Assembly (NCBI GenBank): GCA_945910005.1
Contig: OX246745.1
Span: forward strand, 9,196,545 to 9,260,544
Length of the DNA stretch: 64,000 nt
DNA from: Isoperla grammatica
Lineage: Eukaryota > Arthropoda > Insecta > Plecoptera > Perlodidae
Reading direction: 5' to 3'
The translations under genes and the position numbers were made by a program. Of this stretch, positions 32,727-48,300 are shown one piece after another (within the stretch, counting starts at the first letter, position 1; every line of letters begins with the position of its first letter). The notes below the pieces were generated by a model. It was not told where the DNA came from. It saw only the letters and a program-made list of their open reading frames with translations, and made no database searches.

Positions 32727-35700
32727 CTACCCCGTGTATTCTACCCCTATCTCCTTGAGGATGATAAAGGCGATCGCAAGTAGTCCCGTTCCAAGTAGGT
32801 CTCCTGTTGCTGTTAAATACGGCACCGCGGCACTGTCAGGATCTATCTTCCATACCCACATGGCGTGAATGAGAACATGAGCCATGTACAGCAGCAGGCT
32901 CACCTGAGGGCAGAGAGAGAGGAGGATACATGTTACTGTTAGTCATTTGAGGGCGCCTTGTGAGACCCCAGGAACCTATGCTTGGTGAGAGCTTTGTATT
33001 GCTTTGCATAAATGTATCTTAATTACAAGATATTATAAGAAAACCACACACAACATTAATGTTTGTTTGGATTTATCATGTGTTCTGGAAACTGACTGAC
33101 ATTTAAGAATTTCTTCGTAGTACAGTTTAGTGTGAATACAATAAGTGTTTTTCTTTCGATTTAGCTTGATTTACAGTAAGGGGTATAAAATATTATGTAG
33201 TCTTTAAAGTAGTTTAGTGAATCCAGAGAGGATAGTACGCTTTTATGACAAAATTGTGGAATGCTGACTGCTGAGGGCTTAGGGAGAAAGAGCATAACTT
33301 TGGACTTGGATGTCATCCAGCTGGTTACTCACTGCCTTACGGCAGTGCGGGGGGTGGGGAAACCAATTTCTACGTAGGGCTTACCTGTAAGAAACTGACG
33401 CTGAGGTAAATTAATACGAACTGCCAACTGATAGTGGATTGAGAAGCGTGAAGATAGTCAGCTGTGAAGACGAACACAAGCTGACCAGGTATGGACAACG
33501 CCATCAGTATCCTTGCTGAAGACGCTTGAGGCACTGGGGAAAAGAAACACAAACACTTGTTAGGAGGTTGTATCCTGCCCATGGACTGCTACCTTATCGT
33601 GGTGGGCAGGTTTGCGTGCTTTGTTGATCCCGAGAGCTATGCCGGCGGAAGCGTATGCTTCTGGTAGGGCCACCCTAGCCGCGGACTGGTCGAGGAGGAG
33701 AAGTCAGACGAAGTGCATGCAGTCCACACCCCAATCTCATTTCCTCCCCTTTCCTCACGCGCCCTCCTACTTGCCTACTTGCCCCTTTCCTCCAAAGAGC
33801 CCCCAATTTCATCTTCATTATCACCCACTAATCGTCTTGATTAGCCAAGTTGCAAAAATATAAGACGTTAAGCCCAAATATCAATCAATTAGAAAGTTGT
33901 ATGTCGACCTACTCTGCGAAAATACCGATTTCTTTCAGTTCAAATTGTTTTAAAATTGACAAAAAGTAAACCAAAATATGTTATCCCCTAAAGAATGTAG
34001 TGTTCTTTTTTGTGGTTGTCTTTCGTTCGAAAAAAGTTACATTTTTTTATTCAACTTTTGTAATGTGTTGTTGCGCCACCTTTCACAGTTACATAAGTTA
34101 ATTTGAATAACGGAAATATTTATGGAACAGAAAAACATTTATAAAAAAGAGCATTAATCTCTGTGGGGATGACATATTTTAGTTTTTTTTTTTTGCAACT
34201 TTAAAGTATTTTAAAGCTACTTGAATCAACAGAAATCAGGAGTTTCACAGGGTAGTTTTTTATTATTATATCCATAATTAGTAATAAAAAATCAACTAAA
34301 ATACCAACCATTCTGATTATGATGCTAGATACATACTTAGCATTCAGTGTGTAGTGCTTACCAAACCACAGTACAGAATAGACGCAGATTTTCGATTTCG
34401 AGTAGCATTCTTGACATACAATAAAAAATGTAGATCTCTTCTTGTTTTAAACGTGACACTACCGTAGTATATTGACGTAGTAATTAACTCACAGCCTTTG
34501 ATTAGTGTTTTCCAAGGATTGACCAAGATTGTCGGGGAGTGCGGTGGTAGCAGGCCCAGCAGCGATGACTGGTGAAGCATAGTAGCGATACGACTAGACT
34601 GAATGGACACCAGGTTCCCACCAATACCGTTGATGATGGGCTGGAACACCACGAAGCCGTTGAACATGTCCACTGCGGAGTCCAGGACTAAACCACCGAG
34701 GCTGCAACAACGATATCATTATCATACCATAACCGATGTCATTCAGCTAAAGAAATCTCGCAATAATAGGAAATATATGTGCGTACTTGTTATTGAGTAT
34801 GCCAATAAGCATTAAAAAATCAATCAAATGCAAAATAAATAGGGCAAATCGGCTCAAAAAACAGAACATTTGGGTTCAGGACCCAGAAAGCATGAATTTG
34901 TAGATATACTTTTTCTGAGGTGTTATTTATATAATGTATTTCAAACTTGTTTTTAAAGGAATTCAATAAATGGAAGTACACATTACATAAGAAACAATAT
35001 AAACACAAATATACATTACACAAAATGTAGCTTATAACGACCAAAGTGACCAGACGTACCGGTTTGACCAGTACAATACCGTTATCGGAACACTTATACC
35101 GGTGTCCCGAGAGATTCATTGAAAGACGTATTTTTACCGGTTTGTAATTTTTGGGGAAAAGGTGTCCCGGTGTTCTGTCAGTAAAGACAACGCGGTCGAT
35201 TGTAACAGTGGCGGGTGGGGGCTTACAGCGAGTGGCTTCTAGCCCTCGACCGCATTCGCAGTTCGCAGAAGCTGACTCACAATCACACGCTCACTCAACT
35301 CACAGTCAGTAGAGAATTTATTCCGTCAACAGGACAAGGCTGGTCTTGAGAGGCTATTCCTGATAGTTGTCTCAAGGTGGCAATATACTCACGTGCTATC
35401 GGATGATTGCTGTGGCGGACACTTTGTCAGTCAATAGCAAGTGATAACCACGTAGATATCACCTAAAGTGCATGAGTATTATCACCGTGAGAACTTTTAG
35501 GGATAGCCCCCCTGGAACTAAGATGTTCAACACTCACCCACTGATGAGAAGTGCTGATAAAACTGGTGTCCAACCAGTGGTCAGCACAGACCGGACAAAC
35601 TCGTTGCGCAGAACTATGGCTACCCACATCGGCAACAGCGCCAGAAGGTAGAATCCAATCACCAGAAACGGCACCCATGGGTAGTCATCTGTTAAACACT

Positions 35701-36817
35701 ATTATTGCATTAAGGTGTCGTAGTACCACATTTATTACGAGCAGTAGTACTGGTAGAGTAGTGTTCTTACCGTGGTACTTGTAGAGGGCAGATGCGATCA
35801 CAGAAAGCAAACTGAGAGACACTACATCACCAATACTGGCTGCCACAGGTGCCGCTAGATTATCAGGATTCATTTTTAACTTTTTTGTTGTTACTATCAC
35901 AGCTATGAGAAGGAAATCTGAAAACGAGAAACGAAAACTGTAAATATTGCGACGTGAATAACAATAGAAACACAAGACGAGGCGTACCAACCTACCCAAA
36001 ATGAAGCATGAGCACGTGGCCGTTGTGATACTCGCAGCACACAGGACAGCGGCGTGTTTCATCTCCAGCGAACCCTCCATCATGTATCCCACTATCAGGG
36101 CGAACAGAGCGACCAGGAACCCAGCTACAATAGCTTGAACCTGCATTGCAATCACCCATTAGACTAAGTAGGTCCTCTCGAGTGCAGGAGACCAGACAAT
36201 GTAAGTACGGGTGTGCTGTTATACCTGCACCAGTGAGATGTTTCCGGAGACAATTGGCAGAATTTTGCTCCAACTAGTGAGGTAGCCGAGATTCGCTTGG
36301 GTGGAGAGTCGTGAGGCTAAACATGTATCCAGATTCCCCTTGAGCCCAACCAGAGCTGGCACCAGGATGAACAGTGCTTTCACTTCCCGGAACACAGTCC
36401 AGTGCTGTAACAGGGCATATCAGTTAGGATGGCACCAGAACAAAGATATGGGATCTGAGATGATGGTGTGAAGCTGCATACCTGTACTGTGCCCAGAACG
36501 AGACCAGCACCAATAGTCCCCGTCCCCGCGATGAAGAAGGGGATGGCCACTTGGAAGGTTGTACTCCACCATCGCTCGTTACTGTGGTGCCTTGGTTCAG
36601 TCTTCTCTGACGTCACTGATGCCGAAACCTCTGGCTCTGAGCCACTCAGCACTGTGATGTTCGTCATCGAACTGTTGCTGCTAGAGGGGTCTCCAGGACC
36701 CAGGGAGATGGTAGCCACGGAGCAGGTGCGACTCAGGACATCACCTCGGCTTGTGTCTATCTCTATAGTGGTCGAGGGCGCCCCACTCTCGCGCTCCGAT
36801 TGAGGAAACTCTCCCAT
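32727..36817 (-). CDS. Diverged SLC41-family transporter (gene B), eight coding exons
   Basis: Second SLC41/MgtE-type membrane carrier, presumed Mg2+ transporter. Exons in coding order: 36817-36482, 36404-36225, 36140-35996, 35917-35771, 35688-35538, 34701-34493, 33533-33385 and 32903-32727 (TAG at 32729-32727). All junctions are AG/GT, phases close, and the product is 497 residues. The ATG lies two bases inside an acceptor-bounded exon, so a 5' untranslated exon probably lies upstream. The first 80 residues are Ser/Thr/Glu-rich and likely cytosolic. The first repeat keeps [26 protein letters not shown] and NPDN (237-240), but HMDTPK is replaced by YLTSWS. The second keeps QPIINGIGGN and SIPGQL but has DPDS (460-463) instead of DPDN and TATGD instead of a SLGD-type end. 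Exon lengths 180, 145, 147 and 149 equal gene A's. Transport activity is less certain than for gene A. Confidence 0.93.
33572..33735 (+). repeat. Possible retroelement 5' fragment in a gene B intron
   Basis: The GC-richer block, containing CATGGACTGCTACCTTATCG, GGTGGGCAGGTTTGCGTGC and TGATCCCGAGAGCTATGCCG, stands out from the AT-rich intron. It resembles a sequence I associate with 5' regions of repeated elements in marine invertebrates. That is from memory and no internal second copy confirms it. Confidence 0.3.
33903..34258. mobile_element. Large foldback element, family E copy 2
   Basis: Aligns in inverted orientation with 20848-21240. Shared blocks are CTTTTGTAATGTG, CCACCTTTCAC, GAGCATTAATCTCTGTGGGGATGACATATTTTAG (compare GAGCACTAAATATTTTCTACAGGATGATATATTTTG) and TTTTAAAGC. 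It is more decayed than copy 1. It lies between gene B exons 33385-33533 and 34493-34701. Confidence 0.6.
35045..35340. repeat. Probable repeat fragment, hAT-like in look
   Basis: GACCAGACGTACCGGTTTGA followed by repeated ACCGG/CCGGT blocks and GTGTCCCGAGAGATTC looks like a transposon end. I found no matching second end or target duplication, so extent and class are unsure. Confidence 0.3.
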
Positions 36818-36819
36818 GT

Positions 36820-38985
36820 CTGCAAGAAACAGTGACAGGTGGATGACACACGTGTTGTGACCAGTCCTGTCTAGACAAACCAAGGTCCGTCAATCTCCTA
36901 GCGGAGGTTCGGTAAACATCAAAGTCAGGTCGTCTCATGGGCACGAAAATCGCAATTCTCGTGCCCACTATAAAAAAAATTGCTTTATCAATCAAATATG
37001 CAATTGTATAACCAAATAGCTGATTTATATTATTTATATTAAAATTGTATAGGTAGAATTGAAGAAGAATTAAGTATTTAACTTTGTTTTTTTTTTTATT
37101 TATTTTTTCCAAACATTCTGTCTAGAAGTTGTAGCGGGTTAGGTGAGAGAGTATTGAGTTGGCAGTGAGAGTTTAGAGGACGGTGTGGTCGTTGCTAGAA
37201 GGATGATTGCTGCTTAAAGTGTGGTGTACGAAAAATGCTTTATTGAAGTGAGTGTTTATAGATATTTGCTGACGTATTTTGATATTAAATAAATGTTTTT
37301 AAATCGACATTTGAATTTAATTATTGTCATATAAATTAAATAATAGCATTCCTCGACACACGTGCATCTTTATAGTGGTCCAGGAATCACTCACGTGTCT
37401 GAAGCGCGGGTTGTTAGCACGGAGGCGATAATTTCCTCGTTGGTAAATAGGTTAAGTCTGCTGCGCAATGACGTACGTTAGTGAGTAAAGCTTGAGACCT
37501 GTGATGGTTTTGCGTTACTTGTATCAAAGCAAATTATTAATTCCTCTCTTAAATATTGTCGTAGGTCTGTAAACATGTGATGTGATGGGAATCTGCCAGC
37601 TTGTTTGCTAACTCTTTGTATTGATCACAACCAAACCCACCAAATTTGATTTAATTCTAAATTCGATTGGTTTACGTAAAGATGTTTTGTTAATCATTAC
37701 AATAATTTACAATTAATATATAATTCACCATAGTGTATATATTAAATATAATTAATAAAAACATGTTCATAATAATCACTTTTTTAAATTTGTAGTATAA
37801 AATGTATGTTCTGTGTGCCCACTGCCCATCCTATCATTAAATGAGATCGATCGTCGTAAGGAGACCAAAATAACTGTCTGTCATTTGTGTATTTGCTGCA
37901 AGTCTGTGTTATTGTTGTGAAATTTGGTGAGGTGTATCACTCAATCCGAAATGAATACATATTTAATGTGTGTCGATAGATTGATAACCTATGATCAGGC
38001 AATACTGGTTTTTGGCTCGACATCATTCTTCGAGCTAGATCGTGTGGTGATATTTATATTCCATTAGCGTACGAAATTTGTCCGCGTTCACATCGGGCTA
38101 GTTAATACAAGAGTGACGATTAGCGAGAATTCATTATTTATTTAAATATTAGTACAAAGTATAACCTCAGTAAAGGAATCTAATTGTTAATTAGGTGAAT
38201 GAAATATGAGAAAACGAAATGCGTGTGTAAATAACTATAATAGGCCTAAGGAAAGTTTTCTAGTGAAACTCCAGTACTAGGCTAGGATGATATTGTCAGG
38301 TCCTGGATTGTTAGAAAACTCAAAACTGTATATTTTGTATAATACACTCTTTACCATTATGCAACTGTATAATGTGGTTATCATAGATAGTTTCAACGGC
38401 AAGTTTACCACAATGTAAGCTCAATAGGGGTATATAACTAGATGACGAGGAGTGAGGGATATTAGCGTGGCGCAACAATTCGGGCGTTTTTAGACCACAA
38501 CAATTTTAAGAGTGTTATGACAACATACACGGGAATCGAATCTCAGTTTTACTTTGTGCGAAATTAAATAATTTAAAAAGTAGTAATAATTCCAACACTC
38601 ACTAACGATCGAAGTTAATGTCTAACTATCTAGCCATCTCTCCGTGTCATAAACAGCTATACCTACAGTATTGTTATTTTTCTAAACAATAATATGATAA
38701 TGTATTTTTAATTCATCACCATTGACAATATCAAAATATTGTCCTTTCCGCTTTATGATTGCTGTCAATGAGCCAATTATATGAAACATGTTTGACTTTG
38801 AATGTGTCTATCACCCATATTCGAAATGTAAATAAGATCCACCCCGGTGACTGATATCAGTTGTAATATTCCTACCTGTGTATGCAGACATAGCGCGTCA
38901 CTCCCGCCCCTAGTGTACCAGTAGCACCACAGGATGAAGCTGAACTGACCTTGTAGTGTCACTTCCAGAGCTGCGTGGTGTATAC
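36820..38985. other. Region upstream of gene B, no further coding exon recognised
   Basis: The promoter and any 5' untranslated exon of gene B should lie here or beyond. No confident donor-bounded exon was found. AT-rich. Confidence 0.45.
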
Positions 38986-39170
38986 GGTTGCGCGCACAAA
39001 GAAAGCTGATTACCTGCGCTGGTTACCAGCGCTGAACTACATCACGAATGTCACCATGCTCAATAGAAGTAGGTTCCAGCTTGCCGGCGTTCCGTTTTCC
39101 CAATGAATAAACCCGTTTTCCCGCGCCGGTTACCAGTAAGCGGGTAACCAGCTATCTTTGTGCGCGCACC
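38986..39170. mobile_element. MITE with GCGCGCACAAAG ends
   Basis: Left GGTTGCGCGCACAAAGAAAG and right CTATCTTTGTGCGCGCACC are inverted over about 35 bp, with internal CTGGTTACCAGCGCTG and GCCGGTTACCAGTAAGC also related. Target duplication not clear. Confidence 0.7.
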
Positions 39171-39193
39171 CTACCAATACCGTATTGGATTGG

Positions 39194-39390
39194 CCTTGTC
39201 TTCAGCGTCACTTCTAAATGTAGCTCCCGCCCCTAGTGACTAGTGTACCACTACCGCACTCAACAGGATGAGGGCGCACTGACCTTGTCTGCAGCGTCAC
39301 TTATAACTCCCGCCCCTAGTGACTAGTGTACCACTACCGCACACAACAGGATAAGGGCGCACTGACCTTGTCTTCAGCGTCACTTCCAGC
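39194..39390. repeat. Tandem repeat of 83-88 bp, two copies and a partial
   Basis: Units start CCTTGTCTTCAGCGTCACTT at 39194, 39282 and about 39366 and contain CTCCCGCCCCTAGTGACTAG and then GTACCACTACCGCAC. A diverged relative lies at about 38880-38965, on the other side of the MITE, so the MITE may have split the array. Confidence 0.85.
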
Positions 39391-39709
39391 GCTAGAAGAA
39401 GGAAGACGAAGCGATCTGGCTGATCGCGCGCTAGTGTGGCCAGGCTGTAGTCTTGCGTACTGAAACACGTGCAGATGTTGTTTGGCATACGCTATAACTA
39501 TCTACACTAAACAATATCCTGCACCTTGGCAATTTTTCTACAAAAGCGAATACTTCCGACTGCAGCAAAAGTCTTTCCGCGAAGTAAAGCACGCTACAGC
39601 CATGACGTATTCCCACCTGGACTACAGAGGTCAATGTGGATTGATGTGATTCAGCGCCTGACGTCAAACACAACGTCCGGACACACTAAATACGTACACA
39701 CTACACACT

Positions 39710-39952
39710 ACCGATAGAGGTGGCTTAGCGGTAAGACACGAGACTTATTCGGGAGGGCGCCGGTTCGATATCGGCCACCGCCAGTCCTGACTGAAGGTTT
39801 TCTCCGAGGTTTTCCAATGCTGGGATTGAGTCATACTATCAGCCCTCGGACACTCCTTCCCAAATATCTAAACACCCTAATATACATGTAGTTAGTCACC
39901 TGAAGAGGGGCACATCAGTTAACGCTGGTGTGCTCCCTCATAACGGGTATTC
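39710..39952 (+). mobile_element. tRNA-derived SINE, copy 2
   Basis: Head ACCGATAGAGGTGGCTTAGC, B box GGTTCGATATC at 39762-39772, body CCGAGGTTTTCC and GCTGGGATTGAGTC, then CACCTGAAGAGGGGC, end GGGTATTC. It aligns end to end with the copy at 13801-14055. The tRNA-like head still pairs GGTGGC with GCCACC. Confidence 0.85.
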
Positions 39953-40320
39953 CTATAGGATGTGCCAAGCTTCAGGTGACTATAAGTTATTATAGCCCCA
40001 ACGTAACAAGTCGCATCCCGACCTCTTGTACTTATCTATTGCCCCTTTCATGCACACTGATTCAACGGAAATCAACATATTCCTGGCGTGTATTTTCACA
40101 CCTTCGTAAATATAGTCTTCCGCTTAGTATAGAGTGCCGCGTCGTCAAGTGAATTAAGACTAACTGATTTTATTATAATAAACATGCATTCGTGCACTAA
40201 TACAATTATTGCGTGCATAAACGATATACATAAAAACCGTTAGAATTCAGAGTGTGAGGAAGAGGGGAAGGGGGAGGGGGGGGGGTGAAATTAAGGTATT
40301 TGGTTTCAGTCACTCTCCGA

Positions 40321-40490
40321 CTTAGGTCCGTATGCATAGTTCATACTCAAGCCTTCCTCAACTCAGCCTCTCCTCAGCTTCGTCCAACCACCAATCACGG
40401 AACGGCATTGCCATGTGGACGGCTCTGTGATTGGTGGCTAGATGAGGCGAGGGTGAGGAGAGACTGAGTTGAGGAGGGCTTGAATGTGAA
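40321..40490. mobile_element. MITE family B, copy 2
   Basis: CTTAGGTCCGTATGCATAGT start and inverted GCCTTCCTCAACTCAGCCTC / GACTGAGTTGAGGAGGGC arms around CCACCAATCACGGAACGGC and CTCTGTGATTGGTGG. Same family as 1439-1622. Confidence 0.75.
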
Positions 40491-45170
<4,680 letters not shown>

Positions 45171-45339
45171 CATATAGTCGCCGTACAACATCTTCGGTAA
45201 TGCTTCCGTCACGGGTGGGTGAGCGGCAACCAACCAGCGGCCGTGACTAATCCAAATACCTGCTCGGGTTGGCCGAGACCGTAAACACGTCATTGATGGA
45301 TGACGAAAGCATTACCGAAGTTGTTGTAAGAGAACAGTA
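45171..45339 (+). mobile_element. MITE family A, copy 4
   Basis: ATATAGTCGCCGTACAACAT start, GGTTGGCCGAGACCGTAAAC interior, GTTGTTGTAAGAGAACAGTA end. It is closest to copy 2, sharing GTCGCCGTACAAC at the start and GTTGTAAGAGAA at the end. Confidence 0.8.
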
Positions 45340-48300
45340 AGGCACGACTCATCGTTTGCTCTTATGTGGCTGAGGAACGCTGGATAAAACCTTCAGAGGG
45401 GGTTGCCGGTAGGTAAAACTAAACCTGTGAGCGTGCGCTATCGCTGAATCGCTAGTTTCTTTAGAAAAGTGCGCACTCTATACAATTCTCAAAATCTGTT
45501 AATTAGGATAGTCGAGGACCATCTATGTGGGCTGGACTCAAACATACGAACGATACACAAGATTCAGCGGTGTTTTTCAAGTCTAGCAAGGGGAACACTC
45601 CTCCGAAAACCGCTCGTAATTTTCGATTTTGTCAGAAACATAAAAATGGGGGTGGCGCCCGTCAATATATAACGATTTTTCCATACTTCATTAATCATTA
45701 CCAAATAAATACAACACATATAACCAAGGGTACATTTATTTGACAAGCAAATTAGCAAGACAATAAAAAAAAATATAGCTTGCTGTTTCAATTCTTAGTT
45801 GGTGTCACCCATGTATCACGTTCTCCTTTGGTTTACTCATTGAATATTTATTAACTAGTTTAATTTGATTTGTTTTGTTTTGCATTTTAGATCCAAAACT
45901 TTTTTAAATTAAAACAAATCAACGAAAATAGAAATACAATGTACATGGTTTTGTTTTGTAATATTTTTTATACCCACTACTTTTTATTGAGGTATAACTA
46001 AGGAAGAATTAAAACATTTTTCGCAATGTGATCGCAAGATGATAAAATGTAAACATGACTAATTAACGGTCTATACGTCATAGAATAATTATCATATCGG
46101 TTCCAGAAATACACAGATACCGACTTAAGGATTAGCCCAATACAACCAAAACAACGGCTTAAACCTGTCGATAACGGATAGAGATAAGATTATGCTAACT
46201 AGCTTCTATGGCGAGCGCGTGTAGCTGTAAACCAGACAGACACACCACGGAAGATGATACTTCAATGTCATCCAGCCTTCATTTTGTTGATACGCCTATT
46301 TTTGTATTTGTTTATTTTTTGACAGCAAAATTTATCAAAAACCGAACTGGTACGAAATAATGAAATTTGAAGTATATTTGCTTATCTAGCCTGTATTTTT
46401 TACAGTGGAAATGTAATGTTTGCTTTAAACTATAACATAGAAATGTAAACGTAAGCGAAAAGTTAGCAGCTTTTTCTTGGGTATCACATATAGATTATGA
46501 ATGATATGGGAAGTGGTCGTTCGAACCCTCGAAATGAATCAGCTCACACTCAACACGCGCATGTTTTAACCTCGCTAGCACGTTCTCAACTATGGACTCC
46601 GAACACTCGTGTATAACACCATTCATTGTTCCGGGTAGTATTCTGTCAACTGATGAAGAACATCAAATATGACAGTCACACGGTTGTCTTCAATGCGCTT
46701 TAGAAATAAACATTTTATACAGGAGGGATTCCACAAACATTCTTTGAGTTGTTTAGAGTTTGTTGTTCTTGTTTGTAGCGAACATGACTTATTTTTCCGA
46801 AATGTATAATTTTATATGATTTGTTTTAATTTGCACCGGTATCATGGCAAGTCCAAAAGAATGTCTTGGGCATACTGTACGTTAAGGGGAAATATGTATG
46901 TACAATGTATAGAACTATTTTAAGATAAATTAATATTGACATTGGCATTGATATTGTTTCGTGCTTTTACTTTTAAAACCGGATAACCGCCGGTTTCTGA
47001 AGTCGCAGGCAACGGCAACGTAGAAATTGCCTTCAACTGGAGCCGAACCATTCAAATAATATGGGTGATATATTTCTACCCAATCTGCATGAACTTCAGA
47101 AACGCAACTTTAGAAAATAATTATATGCTATGTTTTCGCATAATAATCAGGTAGACTGGAGCGTCTCAGAGCATCGTAGAATAGATGCTAGACTGTACCT
47201 ATTTACGTGTTCAGTATTATTTCGCGTAAAAAGTATTTACATTAGTCTTCACTACAATTTACTCAACATAAATAAATAATAAATGAGATAAATAAATAGA
47301 TGTTTTTAATGTAATTAAAGACAAAATGTTTTAATTTTATTCCGGTGATAACGTATTGTGATACCAAAGATTACACTAATGTGTGTAATCTTTGGTGATA
47401 CATAACTATATGTACTATTATTTATTATACCATATATTTTATGGAATAATTATCTATTGTTCTAAAGAAGGAAATTTAAATAATGGGCGTGACAGGAGCG
47501 AGTAAATGAACTGAATGGCTGATGACAGTGATAGCATTGAGTTTATTAGTGCAACGGTGATACCTTTGTGTGCTCTACTGCAGCCCCTAAATATGCGTGC
47601 GTTGTGCTTGTTGCATACTAGTCACGAGCAAGGCGCGCCGTCAAGTGGCGCCAAGCGGCAGAGGAAATAACTGTTGTTATTACGTTCAATTAACTGAAGG
47701 GGTGCGTCCAGTGATTATCCCATGACCGTATACACGTTATTATTTCCCCTAAAACTACCTGTATTATAATATGAATTATTAATTTCAATTTCTCCGATGG
47801 TGACACGAAACTTATTTTTATTAAAACATTTTTTTGCTTTTGAGAGGAACAATTTATTTAAATTATAAACAATGCAAGATTACATACAGTGTGTATAAAA
47901 TTACCATGTGGCATTATAGTGTATACAAATTCATTATTAATTACTAAAGTTGTTGGCTCAACATTTTAACACGCGAAATAATGGATGGTGAGCATTGAAT
48001 AATAATAATTGTCGTATCGTTCATTCATGAAACGGGAGGCCCTATAAAATTACTTAATATATTTCATGAACAAGCCAACGTTTATTTCATACGGTAGCAC
48101 TGCAACTACAAGGTCTGCCGTCTACGATGCCTGGATGACTTTTGGGGAGAATATGGAATGCCATATGCGTGAGTGGTAATTAAATTAAAAGTAATTTCAA
48201 AATATGATCAAAATCAGGTACGAAAGTAAGTTTGGGAGTTGGTTTGCCGCCATTAATCAATCTAGGACCTATGTGTACATAGGACTAGAGAATGTTTCTC

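Noticed and set aside
35463..35678. - strand frame of 71 codons over gene B exon 5
   Set aside because: It is a shadow frame. The phase that continues from the previous exon gives the conserved GWTPVLSALLIS segment.
36820..36883. Upstream in-frame extension of the gene B start
   Set aside because: It crosses a good acceptor (TTTCTTGCAG) two bases before ATGGGAG, and the extended peptide has no family similarity.
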